From NCBI GenBank assembly GCA_023678885.1, contig CM043013.1, positions 21,112,791 through 21,176,790 of the forward strand: a stretch of DNA of 64,000 bases, read 5' to 3'. The notes below the pieces were generated by a model. It saw only the letters and a program-made list of their open reading frames with translations, did not search any database and was not told the DNA's origin. Position numbers and translations under genes: made by a program. Shown one piece after another: positions 1 through 10,755 of the stretch. The stretch comes from Pogostemon cablin (Eukaryota > Streptophyta > Magnoliopsida > Lamiales > Lamiaceae). Each line of letters opens with the position of its first letter. Position 1 is the stretch's first letter.

Positions 1-2080
1 TGTGGGCGGTGCATTCTCAATCCCTCTCTTGACTTGCAAGACGCGCTTTAATCACCATAGAATAGATCGAGGTTTCTTTATTACATTGCCTTCTTGTCAG
101 GCTAGATTCCATCTGATCTTCTTTGACTACTTATATACAAAATAAGTTATCCCTTCCAATTCTGGTAATATTTCAACCCATCTAGTATTTCGTACTTCAG
201 GCTAGCCTTTTTCCATCATTTCCTCACTCGAGATCGAGTCTACTACTTCTTAAGTCATGTAGAACTCGTATACTATATTGGACAAGTTCTGCCAAAGAAT
301 CCTTAATGCTCTACCAATCGCTCACTTGCCTAAGAAACCTTTCCAGTTTCATAATAAAATAGAGATTCATAAAAAGTAAAGTCAAGGTCTTGCAAAGCCT
401 GCGTTTAAGTTAGCAGAAGTTTTATTTTGAAGGGATCCCTGGATGTGTACAACCACTCGGATGAGTTGCTTTTCTCGCAATTCGAGAATATGGATTTCAA
501 TCGATTAAGGAGCTGCTAATGAATAATAGACAAATGGATAGTCCATACCAATAGAGAGATCCTAGGCAGGTGGGCCAGTGTTAGGGCAGTTGCTCTTGGT
601 ATATTGATCAAGGAATGCGTACTCCCAACATACGAATAATGAAGACATTATGCTTTGCCTTAGATCAGGTGTTCCCAAAAAAGAGAGAAAGAGAGCATAG
701 ATCTGCGCGCTAGGCAAAGAAAGGGGATCTGGCGCCTTTGAAACTAGGGCTTCTGAAGACGATGTGCGATATCCCTCTAGAGCTCTAGAGTAAGGTTTGG
801 AAGTTCGTAACCCTCCAGGCACTTAAAGGAAAGCAGAGGTCAATGCCGCTCATCCTTTGATCGATGACGTTGTCTCATCATCCTTTAAGTTAGCGTATAT
901 GCTGCTAAAGAAGGAGAGCGGAGATCTTTCTTTAAATCATTCCAAAGTCAAAGGGTTATAGGGCTAGAACCCAAAGCCATAGGCACCAGACTGAGGTATG
1001 AAATGAATGACGAGGTTCACTCGCTTCAGGCTCAAGCTTAGATAGAAGAGGCGCTATGAAATAGCCCACTAGTCCATCAATGGAAATTCGTAAAAGCTGT
1101 CAAAAAATCTGCTAAATGCCCTTTCCAAACAGACTTTTTGGGATTCCTCTACAGCTCGCTCTGTCAGTCCACTAGCTATAGACCAGTAGTCTAGCGGCTT
1201 CCGCTACGCCCCTTCAACAGAATCTGTCGTTCAATCTTTCCCTGGCTTGAGTGGTTTCAGATTAAGCAGGGGATCAAGACTCTAATGCTTTCATTCCTTC
1301 AGCTTCAGATAGGTGAATCAATGGGCTCATTTCCGAGTCAGGACATAAAGAGGCTAAGAGTGACTACTCGATAGAAAAACACCAATTGAATAAGGGAAGT
1401 GACTAGCATTCTTTCTTAGGTCAAGGAAAGAAAGCACAGTCTAACTAGCATAGCGGGACATGACAGCAGTTGGGGCGAGAAAAATGAGTCACGAATAACC
1501 TTGCTATAAGGTGAACTACTTTCTCAGGAGACTCGAAAGCAGAAGCATAACGAGCCTTAGCGCTTTCTAGTGCGAGACCTTATTTTGCCAGGCCTATAGT
1601 TGTTAGGGAAAGAACCCATGCTTATTGAAGCTTTGATTCATGCGGCACGATTAGACTAGGGAAAATCTTGTTTTTAGGGGACTAATAGGGCTCCTTCTCT
1701 CATTCTATTTCAAGCATGAAAATATTGTCTTTTTGTTGGAGAGAATCTATCTATTCTAGATACCTTACCGCTGACTTGCCTTTGAGCCTTCCTTCTACAA
1801 AAGCTGAGGGGAAGCGAGGGAAGAGTCAATAAGACTGATGGATGACCTATACACATATTAGGACTAGAAAAAAGGACTTTTAGAACTCCTTTCATGGCCC
1901 GCCTTCTAGACCTGATTGACTGTTTTAGCTCATCAATCACGAGATGGTATCTATTCTCTATCCTCTTTCAGTTAGAGGGTAGCACGACCAAGGAATCTGA
2001 TTGCCTACTCTTATCCATTTTCCAACAGATATAGAAGGTAGCGCCACCGAAGATAACTTCATTAGAATAATTCCTTTATT
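1..2080. other. probable mitochondrial DNA insertion (NUMT), non-coding
   Basis: This stretch has a base composition and style unlike the AT-rich repeats that follow. It is rich in CTTTC, GAAAG, CTAGC and AAGCAGGGG-type words and has no long reading frame, which is how angiosperm mitochondrial spacer DNA typically looks. No mitochondrial gene is recognisable, so the assignment rests on texture only. The left edge lies outside the window. The right edge, near 2040-2090, is where the sequence becomes AT-rich nuclear DNA. An old nuclear spacer is the alternative. Confidence 0.45.
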
Positions 2081-2089
2081 TGGATGCTA

Positions 2090-2315
2090 TATATAAATTA
2101 AATTTACTGTGATTAAATATTACATGATTGGGTCAGTGTGGGTCTGGTAGGTATCTATCTACCCGCGGGATACCCATTTACCCGACGGGTAAACCCACAT
2201 CCTATCCGATGCTGAAATTGTGGGTAATAGGGTATGGTATGAGTAAGGTAAATGGGTAGCGGGCAGTATGTGGATTTGACCAACCCGTACCCTACCCTAC
2301 CCGTTTACATCCCTA
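2090..2315 (-). mobile_element. hAT-like repeat fragment with GGGTA/TACCC-rich end
   Basis: The segment is dominated by TACCCG/CGGGTA words and ends at 2315. Read on the minus strand it starts TAGGGATGTAAACGGGT, the usual terminus of a widespread class of plant non-autonomous hAT elements. No matching left terminus is seen, so this is a fragment. It abuts the Tat-1 3' LTR exactly where that LTR loses about 300 bp, so its insertion or a later rearrangement truncated the LTR. A second repeat of this class is at 49826. Confidence 0.55.
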
Positions 2316-2903
2316 CCTGGGGGAGACAAGCCACTATTAATGAAGTTGCCAGGTATGCCGACCAACCTGGGAGGAGGCTAGGTGCCCTGGGTTATCTTTG
2401 CTGGGTGTTACAGACCACTTTTGTCCTTTGTTGGCTTCCTATTGGTAGTTGGAGGAGGATGCGCCAGTTGCTTGCTGTCTTCTAGATAAGATTGTTGTCC
2501 AATGTATCCTATCTTCCCATTAGCCTTGTCTTCTGGCCTGCTGTACTTGTCAGTCTTCATAATGGTGTATGTGCTTTGTCCCACAGCTCCTACTATCTAC
2601 CTGGTCCTCGGACGGGTCAATTTTTGATGCTGTGTTGTACGTTCGAACTCCTAGGTGGGGAAAGGGATGCCGCCGAGCTTCCCCGCCGAGGGTGCTTCGA
2701 ACTTCTATCCATTTATTGGGTTCCTTCTTCGTCCTTTCCTAAGCTGTACCTTTGGGCTGGAGGTGGTTTCTTTGGGCTGCCTTAGGTGTCCATTCAATAC
2801 TCCTTCCCAAATTGGGCCACTTTAAGACTGGTCTCCTTCTTTAAGTGTTTAAGGGTTATTGGGTCTTGGGCCTACTAAGCATGGGGGTATAATACCCATA
2901 ACA
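2315..2903 (-). repeat. Tat-1 3' LTR, truncated
   Basis: About 589 bp align with 34620-35207, the right part of the other LTR, including shared words GGAGACAAGCC and TTGCTTGCTGTCTTC. In element sense it begins TGTTATGGG at 2903. The last ~300 bp (towards CATCAACA) are missing, replaced by the hAT-like fragment. Just outside, on the minus strand, is CTCGAGGGGCTAA at 2904-2916, a plausible polypurine tract. Confidence 0.85.
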
Positions 2904-3405
2904 TTAGCCCCTCGAGTTTGAATATTATCGTAATTTGAGATTATTCAGGGTCGAATCGTACTTCACAGGTTATATCCCTTATGCTTCGGTACTTGCAATT
3001 CTTGGATTCTTCCACCCTAGTCCTTATTATTTCTGCTTGCTATATTCGTTTCTATATTATCGAGGTCGCCGAGATATTTCCGCGAGGGCGGGCGGGGGGG
3101 GGGGGGGGGTACTTCTGCAATTTTGGTGTAACTGTCAATTCGAACTTTGAAATTTGAACAATCTGTCAGTTTACCCTTTTCTTCTCCATCTTTTTCTCCC
3201 TTTGATTTTGTAGACGGTTGGCATTCCTCTTATACTGTGTGCCCATTCTCTCCCTCCAGGTATCCTCTTTTCTCTTCATTCTCTTTCCTTTCCTGATTCT
3301 ATTGTTCTGCGTCTTTGAGTTTTTTTCTTGTCGTCGTCGCCTAGGGTTTCCTTTCTTCTTTCTTTCTGCACCCTATTCTCTTCTCGCTACAATTTCGCAA
3401 GATAT
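2904..3405 (+). promoter_or_regulatory. leader region upstream of antisense gene A, with G16 tract
   Basis: This ~500 bp lies between the 3' LTR polypurine tract and the first codon of gene A, so it must hold the promoter and 5' UTR of the antisense unit if that unit was ever expressed independently. It contains pyrimidine-rich stretches typical of plant 5' UTRs and an uninterrupted run of 16 G at 3094-3109. Tat-2 keeps the same spacing (47959-48460) without the long G run. No specific promoter motif can be assigned with confidence. Confidence 0.4.
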
Positions 3406-6400
3406 GGCTTGTGAGGGTTTTATTTCTCCTTCTACATTCCCTTCTTGTTTGACCGATTCTTCACTCGGGAGTTCTAAATCTCTTTCTCCTCTTCCGGGAG
3501 AAGGTTTGAGTTCTCATTCTCCTTCTCGACTCGCCTTTAATTAGACGGTTGCGGATTTTGTTTCTAATTTTAAGTTGGAGCATAATGCCAAAATTGCTGA
3601 TGTCGGTCCTGGGTTGATGGCTCATCTAGGGAAACTTCAGCGGTGGGAGACTGGGGTTCCCTTTTCCACCGCCGAAGTCTCCTCTACTATTGATGTTTCT
3701 TGGTTAAAAAAGAGCATTGTCATTGCTCTCGGCAAATTCCAATATGGGGAAGGCATTGATTTCTTCCTTCCTTCCTCCAATGTTCGAATGTGTTATGCTC
3801 CGCCGAATGCTGTTGCGGCTTACGAATTGCAACTTGAGCTCGGCCTTCGGTTTCTTCTTCATCCTTGCATCTGAGACATCTTCGAGTTTTGGGGTATACC
3901 CCTGCTCAATTGGCTCCCAACGGCTGGGTGGCTTTGATGGGAGTTTTAATTCTTTTTCGAAAGCAAAAGTATTCCTTCTTGACTACCTCTGAAATTAATT
4001 TCCTGTACCTACTTACTCCAAATCATAGGACGAAAGGATATTCTATTTGGTACCTCGTCATATCAACCTTATCGCTTCTTTGCCTAGTTCGGTTAAAGGG
4101 TGGAAAAACCCCTGGTTCTGGGTTGGTGGGCCATGGAGGGGACCTACCACTATGACCTCGGGGATCCTCGAAATCCCATGGTGCTCCCCAGAAGGTCCTT
4201 CTTCAAACCTGTTCTCAGTGCGTGTATGTCTTTTTCGGCTCCCTTCTTTGTTATTTGGAATATTCTAATATTTCTCTTCTTTTATTTTATGCAGTAGGTG
4301 AATAGTGTGCTCTCAAGAAGTTACCGACAGGGTTTCAGGACGCACTCCATCATATTTGCAAGCTTTCTGAGAAAAAACGCCACTACCAGTCTATTCTTAC
4401 CGAAAAGAATATTTTCCGAGCCGGTTTTACTCCTTCAGCTATAGCTATGCCAGGTGACTTTCCCATTGTTACTTTCTCTTTTGCAGCATTCGTAGTGTGT
4501 TTCTCTTTCCTATATAACTTTCCCTTTCGTGTTAACCTATTTTCTTTCCTGTTGTGCTCAGGGGAAGAGAGGCGCCTTATGCCCGATATTGCTCGCATTG
4601 CTACTCTTTCCTCTGCCCGCCAGCAAGCTGCACTCAACAAGGGAAAGAAAAAGGTTTCTCATACTTTTTCTCGGAAGCTGTCTGGAGCCCCTTTTTCTAT
4701 TCAGCCCCTTACAGCTGTCAGAATTCAAGAGCCTTTGGACCCCCTTTCTTCGAGGTTAGATGTTGACATCACCCGGGGACTGGCGACAGGTCCCGAGGAA
4801 AAGTTTTCCAAAAAAGTCCCGGGCGCTCCAAAGTCCAACAAGGGGGGCTCTGAGGCCGTTGCTGCTAAATCTATCACCTCTAAATGGAGGTATGGATTGC
4901 TAGATGAGAGTTCCGAAGAGGGTACCCATGATAGTACTACTCTCGTCATTCGTCCCTCGAAGAAGGTTAAGAATGATGATGTTGGCATTGTTGGTGTCGG
5001 TTCTCCCATTGCGCCTGGTACCGTCCCTCGGGAGACTGTAGATGTTTGTGATATCAGCTCTTCTCCTTCTCTTGAAACCTTTGCTTAGTCCCCTATCATC
5101 GCTTCTGATCAACCAGGTGGTTCTTAATGTTTGTACGTGGGGCATCCAGTTCCTTTCAATTCAAATCTCGCAGGAGTTCCTTTAGGTGGTACCTCCAGTA
5201 GTCCTGCCCCTCGTTATTCCCCTTCCAAGATGTGGCGATATTATTGGGAAAAAACCTCCTTTCATTTTTGGGAACATGGTGGGTCCTCTACTGAGGGTGT
5301 CTCTTCTGCTCTGCCCTTATCGGATGAGACCACTCCTTATCTTCTGATTGATCCGATAGCCGACTAGGAATTACTAAAGAAGTACGAACACTTGGATGAG
5401 GCTGGAAAAACCTTTCTACGCACTCAGGAACTTCTGTTTGACTTTGATGCTCTAGCTTGTTTGGCTTGTGCTGCCACCTTTCCCTTCAAAGGTTGCACCA
5501 AAGAGATCCTTGGCCATATTGAGGATATGTCCACTGAGGACTCTTTCCATAGTATTGCCAGCCATCTTGGTCGACACGTACTCCATGCCGCTAATGCTTT
5601 GCACTGCATCTCTGAATTGGAATGGCGTGATTCCTGTTTACAAGACTAGGTGGCTTTGCTCATTCAGAACATAAAGGATTATGAGAAAAAAGTGTTTGAG
5701 GCGAGTACTACTGAGGCTGGAATCCGGGAGGAGCTGAGGGTTGAGCATGATAAAGGGGCCAAGCTTCAGAAGAGCTATGAAGCTCTACGAGTCCAGTATG
5801 AAAGTTTGTTGGCCAACTCCGAGAAGAAAAAAGGTACTTTGAAGCTGGAAGTCAAGGTACTCTCCGACCGAGTGGCAGCCATAGAGGTTGGGCACCGGGA
5901 AGAGATTAAGACGAGGGAGGATCAATTCCTTGTTGACCTTACCCATGTCCAAAAAATCTTCATTCCCTTCAGATGTCCTCTGGCAAGGAAATCGAGAAGG
6001 TGCATCAAGAGAAAGAGGCTTACGAAGCTTTTCTTAACCTGAGGATTAAGGAGGCCGATGATACAGTTGCAAAGGTTCGAAAAGATCAGGATGAGGCACT
6101 GGCTGATGTGGATCGTCTCAATGATGAATTTCTTCTAGTACTGGCAGACAATCACTATTATCAGGATGTGATCATCCCTAAAACTAAGATCTATTGCTTC
6201 TGCTCCTCTTTCGCCGCTATGGCCAAGGCATCTTCTGAGAAGCCTTATCCTGAATGTTTAGATGGTATGTGCAATATGCTTCGTCAGGCCCTCAGCAAGG
6301 AGAGGATGCCTCCAGGTGAGTCTTTGAAGGATGAACTTGATTTGGGGTTGCTTGTGAGTATTCCGATTTTATCACTGACACCGAGGCTCCTGAGGATGAA

Positions 6401-6846
6401 CCTGGTGAGGTTTCAGAGGGGACATCGGATGAGGACTTTGCTGATGAAGTCCTGGAGTTTGCCACTGCTGACTCTCCAACTAATAACCCTTCCTCGGAGT
6501 TTCCCTCCGTGTCCGATGGGGTGTCTATCCAGGAGTCACTTGCTGAACCTAAGGTACCTATTTTACCTGAAACCAAAGATGGGCTTGATCAGAATTCTAT
6601 TATGATCGGGTCCGAGCTCCCTCCTTCCAAGGCTGTTACTGCAGTTTCCTTATCCTCGGATGCTTCTGCACCCACTGGTAGTGCTGGATTGGCTGACGCG
6701 ATGTTACCTCTGGTGGCTCCCGAGGCCTCACTGGGTCTGAGGGCTCCTGAAGCTCCTCAAGGCTCTTCTAAAGGCCCGCCACCCGGGAATGAGATTCCAA
6801 AGTCTTCGGGTGTTCCTGGCTCTGAGGGTATTTCAACTGATGAGTG
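3406..6846 (+). pseudogene. Tat-1 antisense gene A (Transposase_28-like domain + coiled coil)
   Basis: The gene starts at ATG 3406 (MACEGF) and ends at TGA 6846. The N-terminal domain contains FQYGEGIDFFLPSS, YELQLELGLRF and QLAPNGW, resembling Pfam Transposase_28 (PF04195, 'putative gypsy type transposon'), whose biochemical role is unknown. A basic/Ser-rich middle and a long Lys/Glu coiled coil (about 5650-6130) follow. Two introns are visible, 4218-4294 and 4454-4561, both GT-AG and at the same places in Tat-2. Breaks include TAG at 3542, TGA at 3872, a 1-base deletion near 3900, and TAG at 5365 and 5647. Tat-2 is open at 3542, 3872 and 5365, so those losses are recent. The gene runs opposite to gag-pol. 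Confidence 0.75.
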
Positions 6847-7378
6847 AAAAGTTTTCCAAAGCTCTAGTGTCGAACCCAATGTATATATTTATTTGAGTTT
6901 ATCATGAACATACCATGTAGTTTTCTTTCCTTTCTGATGTAAATTTTTTCCTTAAGCGCTGTGTGATTTCTCTTAATGAAATGAAATATTCCTTTCAATT
7001 TTAACTGACCTCATGGGGTATCTTGGTGATTTCACCATAACGTTGAGTATAACTGCCACTATTTATCGTGGTGTGGCATGTCTTTAGTCAGGTGCTACGT
7101 GGGTTAATCTTGGCCTCTCATTTTCCTTGGAAGTCGTAAAGTCTCACAGTCTCCGCCATCCAATTTTTGCCGTTTTCTTGCTCCGCTTTGCCTAATCATG
7201 ATGTGGTATATGTTTTCCTGCCAGATATCTTGCGATTTCTATTTTCAAAATTTAAATTCCTGCTCTATCTCTATTTCGTTTCTCCCTTAATGAAGATTTC
7301 AAATTTTTAGTATTCTTTGAAATTCCTTCCTCCTCTCTATTCTCTGTCTTGTCCTTACTTTTGCTTTCGTATTTGATA
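6847..7378 (+). other. spacer between antisense genes A and B
   Basis: About 530 bp of non-coding sequence. The first 150 bp are T-rich and contain AATGAAATGAAATA, a plausible plant polyadenylation context for gene A. The part just before 7379 is pyrimidine-rich, like a plant 5' UTR. Separate 3' and 5' flanks suggest that A and B were two transcription units rather than one. Tat-2 has lost most of this spacer. Confidence 0.45.
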
Positions 7379-9609
7379 ATGGCCAGCGAAGGTACTCCGC
7401 CACCGACTGATGTTCAGGAAGTTAATACCTCTGATTCTACCCCTGAGAGGCGTGTACAGTCTGGCACTTGCAGTTCCAACCGTCTCCGGCGATGGTCTAG
7501 GTTGATTTTACGGGATTTATCTACCTCATCTTCCTCCAATGGCATTCATCGTCCGCAGCTCCATCAGAGAGGGTAGAGATTCCTATCGTGCCGGTTGTCA
7601 TCACCGGTGGTATTTCTGTCCTTGTTGATAATGAATTTGGTGCTCTTTTAGCTCTGAACCTCTCTGAATACTTGCCAGTTTGTCGAGATATCGATGATTT
7701 GGGGAAAGCCCTTCAAGGAATGGCTCAGCGGCTCGACTAGGTGCCACCCTCTAGGTTATCCCCTGGGCGTTTGGAAGAACTCCACAAGTTGTATGGTAAT
7801 CCAAATGTTACCTTCGTGCTTTCCCTGGATGGTGTTCCTATTTTTGATCCTCCTCCTGGTTGAACTACTTTTTACTATTCTCTTTTCCTTGCTGGTCTGC
7901 GTCTTCCTATCCCTCATATTATTGGTTTATTATTATAGAGGTGGGATATGGCCATAGGTCAGTTATTGCCCTCCCCCTGGTTATGTTTGATATCCACCAT
8001 GTCGTTATTTCACGTACTGGTTCATACCATTCGAGACCCTTTCGAACTTGAATTCCTTTTCTATTATGCCCTGTCTGATCATTTCGGTGGCTTCTACCAT
8101 CTGCTTTCTTGCAATAACCATCATTTTGTGGGCGCTTTCGACGTCATCGGTAGAAGTTGGGAGCAGGCCTGGTTTTGGCTGGGTGGTAATTATCGTGTCC
8201 GTGTGAATGGTGTCCCTGTGATATTTCCCACTCGATTTCCTCCGTTGAAAAAATGTATGGTCTTTTCTATCCTCTGAGCCTTAGATTGCTTCATGCGATT
8301 CCTAATGTTCTTTTAATATTTCGTGCAGGTCCCCCTCGTCGTCCCCTTACATAGTTAAGCGATGGGTTTCATCGCGTTTACGAGATTTTGTCCTCCGATG
8401 AGAACTCTTACTGCGTCTCTATTTTGCTTAAAGAACCATTCTGGTTTCTGCTGTGTTGTCCACCCTTGGCCGCAGAAACAGCTGGTACTCCCTTCTTTGA
8501 TCCTCTGACTGTTCCTTTTGTTTGTTTGAGCTCCTTACACTGTGCTTGACCTTCATTTCTTATTCTCCAGATGAGCTCCGAGGTGCCTTATCTCCTGTAG
8601 GGTCTACCATTTTCGTGACTGGCTTATCTTTAACTCAACACAAACATGTATACCAATTTTCTGATGAGGAAGTTGACTCTGATTATTTTGCTTGTTCTCC
8701 TTCTCACGATGAAGAATAGGAGATGGATGATTTATCCATTGGGTCTGAGGATTTTAAACTCGGGAAAGATCTTTTGGTTGAGCAGTTTACTGAGAGTGGG
8801 GTCTTTTCTCCTATGTTTCCTCTATGTGATCGATTGCGACGTTCTACTGTTGTCCTCCCTGGTTTTTCTCCTCCCGTCGGCTCGAGATCCATCTCCACTT
8901 CGTTACTTGTAAAGCGGGAGAGATGTGTTTACGAACATGGTGAGTCTTCTCGGCCAACTGGGATTAGCTTTGTACCTTGCCAGTCCCCATCCATTGGTGA
9001 GTTTGGCCTTCTTGCTAACAGGTTGAGAGGAATAATTACCTCTGCTCATGCCTCCTTAGCCTTTCTGTATCCATTGCATTCTCACTAGTGGTGTCCTTTT
9101 GCAGATCCTCTTGTTGTCCATTCCAAAGATGAAGAAGATCCCGAAGAGGATCCTGAACTGGGAGACGCTCCCGAGGTGGAAAAGATTATGATATGATGGT
9201 TGGGCCCGGCAAGAGGGCTGTTACTTCTGTTGTTTCCGAGAGGGACGCCGGCAGGGGCAGATCCATAATATTTTTTTCGGGGGTACGGGAATAAGCATAA
9301 AAAGTATTTAATTTTTAAAATTATATAATAAATAAATTAATATTTAAATAGCACCATTGAATTTTAATTTGTAAAAAGCTATTCAATAAGCTTATAGCAT
9401 AAATTTATAAAAGTAATAATAAATTTAGTGTAAATTTATATTGCAAATTAGTAATAAAATTATAAATAAATTTGAAAAATGTGAATAAATTTATAAAAAT
9501 GGATATTTATAAGTTTATATATAATGTGTAGAGTGAACAATGAAGAAATAGAATAAGAAATAAAAAATAAAGAAAAAATATAGTATAAATTAGGAGTAAC
9601 TCGTTTTAT

Positions 9610-9765
9610 TATAAATCTAATTAAAAAAGACATAAAAAAATATAAAAATAGCAAAAGAAAAGGATAAAAAATCCAAACAAAAAAAATCTAATTAAAAAAG
9701 ACATAAGAAAAAATATATAAAAATAGCAAAAGAAAAGGATAAAAAATCCAAAAAAAAAAAGGAAT
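9610..9765. repeat. 75 bp tandem duplication inside the hAT-like element
   Basis: The block beginning AATCTAATTAAAAAAGACAT occurs twice in a row (from about 9613 and about 9687). Each copy ends in GGATAAAAAATCC plus an A run, and the two differ mainly in A-run length. This probably arose by replication slippage. Confidence 0.75.
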
Positions 9766-9785
9766 GTAAAGATGACAAAAGGAGT

Positions 9786-9837
9786 GCTTGAACCCGTGGC
9801 CTCCCTTGAAGAAAATGGCAGCTCAACCACTGAGCTA
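9786..9837 (-). other. tRNA-like A-box/B-box pair (possible Pol III promoter relic)
   Basis: On the minus strand, TAGCTCAGTGG (9837-9827) fits the tRNA A-box and sits inside a D-arm-like GCTC/GAGC stem. GGTTCAAGC (9794-9786) resembles a B-box, 32 bases downstream of the A-box. The spacing is that of a tRNA without intron. Acceptor stem pairing is not evident, so this is not called a tRNA gene. It could be the head of a tRNA-derived SINE or a captured tRNA. Confidence 0.45.
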
Positions 9838-10755
9838 CAGGCTAATATTAATAACTATATATTATATACATAGGTATTATTTTTCATTTTGGGGGTAAAT
9901 CCACCTCTGGCCACCGGTGCTCATGTCCTTCCTGGTTGTTCCGGAGTGACTCTCGTCATTCCCTCTACTAATCCGAACTCTGAAGGTGTTGATGCGCTCA
10001 CCGACCCTATTGCTGCTGAGGGCGAGACAGAGGTATTGGCTGTCAAGAGGGCTCTTGTGCGTGGGAAGCGTGTTGCTGATGAGTCTAATGAGCCTGATTT
10101 GCCAGCGTTAGGGAGTTCGAGCTTTGTCGAAGGGTATCATACCGATTCAACCGTCATGCTCCCATTATCATTGATCTGACTTCCCTTCCGCGGAATTCTT
10201 CCAGTTTAGCCACCATGGTCGGGGCTACTGTGGTTTCCCTCTCCTCTTCTTTGCAAATTATGGATCAATACATTTTGTTTGTCAGTCGGCTGGTTGATAA
10301 TTTTGAGGGGTCCTCCGTTGGTTTCGAGAAAAGGTTGAATGCTTTGGAAGTTGAGAATGCCGAACTATCTTCTCTTGTTGCATATCTGAAAGAACAGTTG
10401 GAGGTTTTGGACTTTGAAGTTGGGGTAGGGCGAGCCACTATTGAGTCCGTAGAGGTGAGTCTAACTGAGGAAAAATTGCTCGAGATGCTGCTAGAGTTGA
10501 AGCTGCTGAAGTCCGGGCTAGGCCTAAAGCTGAAGCTCGTATCCGGGCCCTAGAACAGCGTATTTCGCGTCTCGGATCGGCAGAGGAGTGGGTTGTCCGT
10601 GCCGAAGCCCAGTTAAAGGAAATGGAGGATAAGATGGCGAGTATCTTCCAATCTCTCAGCATCCGAAAGAAAGATTAATGTCCCCTATCCACCTTTTGCT
10701 GCTTGACTTTTATTTTGTCTTGATTCCTGTGTTGGTTGGAACTTTATTTGCTATG

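Larger units (their letters stand above)
9252..9909. mobile_element. non-autonomous hAT-like element inserted in gene B
   Basis: The 658 bp AT-rich insert starts CAGGGGCAGATCC and ends AAATCCACCTCTG, an imperfect inverted repeat whose differences are all transitions. The flanks GACGCCGG (9244-9251) and GCCACCGG (9910-9917) match at 6 of 8 positions, consistent with an aged 8 bp hAT target duplication. Gene B-like sequence resumes on both sides. It contains a 75 bp tandem duplication and a tRNA-like motif pair near its right end. No transposase is encoded. Confidence 0.6.
7379..10678 (+). pseudogene. Tat-1 antisense gene B (second Transposase_28-like protein)
   Basis: The gene starts at ATG 7379 (MASEGTPPPTDVQ) and ends at TAA 10678 after IRKKD. 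The central part carries a domain of the same layout as gene A: a hydrophobic FF..GL.LP segment, then GQL.PS.W, best preserved in Tat-2. A Cys/His-free conserved block, an acidic stretch and a C-terminal coiled coil from about 10260 follow. Three GT-AG introns can be placed at 8255-8328, 8485-8570 and 8997-9104, each matched in Tat-2 and preserving frame. Breaks include TAG at 7574 and 7738 (the latter also in Tat-2), frameshifts around 9190, and the hAT-like insertion at 9252-9909. Function is unknown; it is probably a paralogue of gene A. Confidence 0.7.

Noticed and set aside
562..822. Open frame of 86 codons in the left region
   Set aside because: No recognisable protein, no supporting context, and the surrounding sequence looks like non-coding mitochondrial spacer.
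9786..9837. Possible genuine tRNA gene
   Set aside because: A- and B-box-like motifs are present but no convincing acceptor stem or anticodon arm; kept only as a tRNA-like motif.
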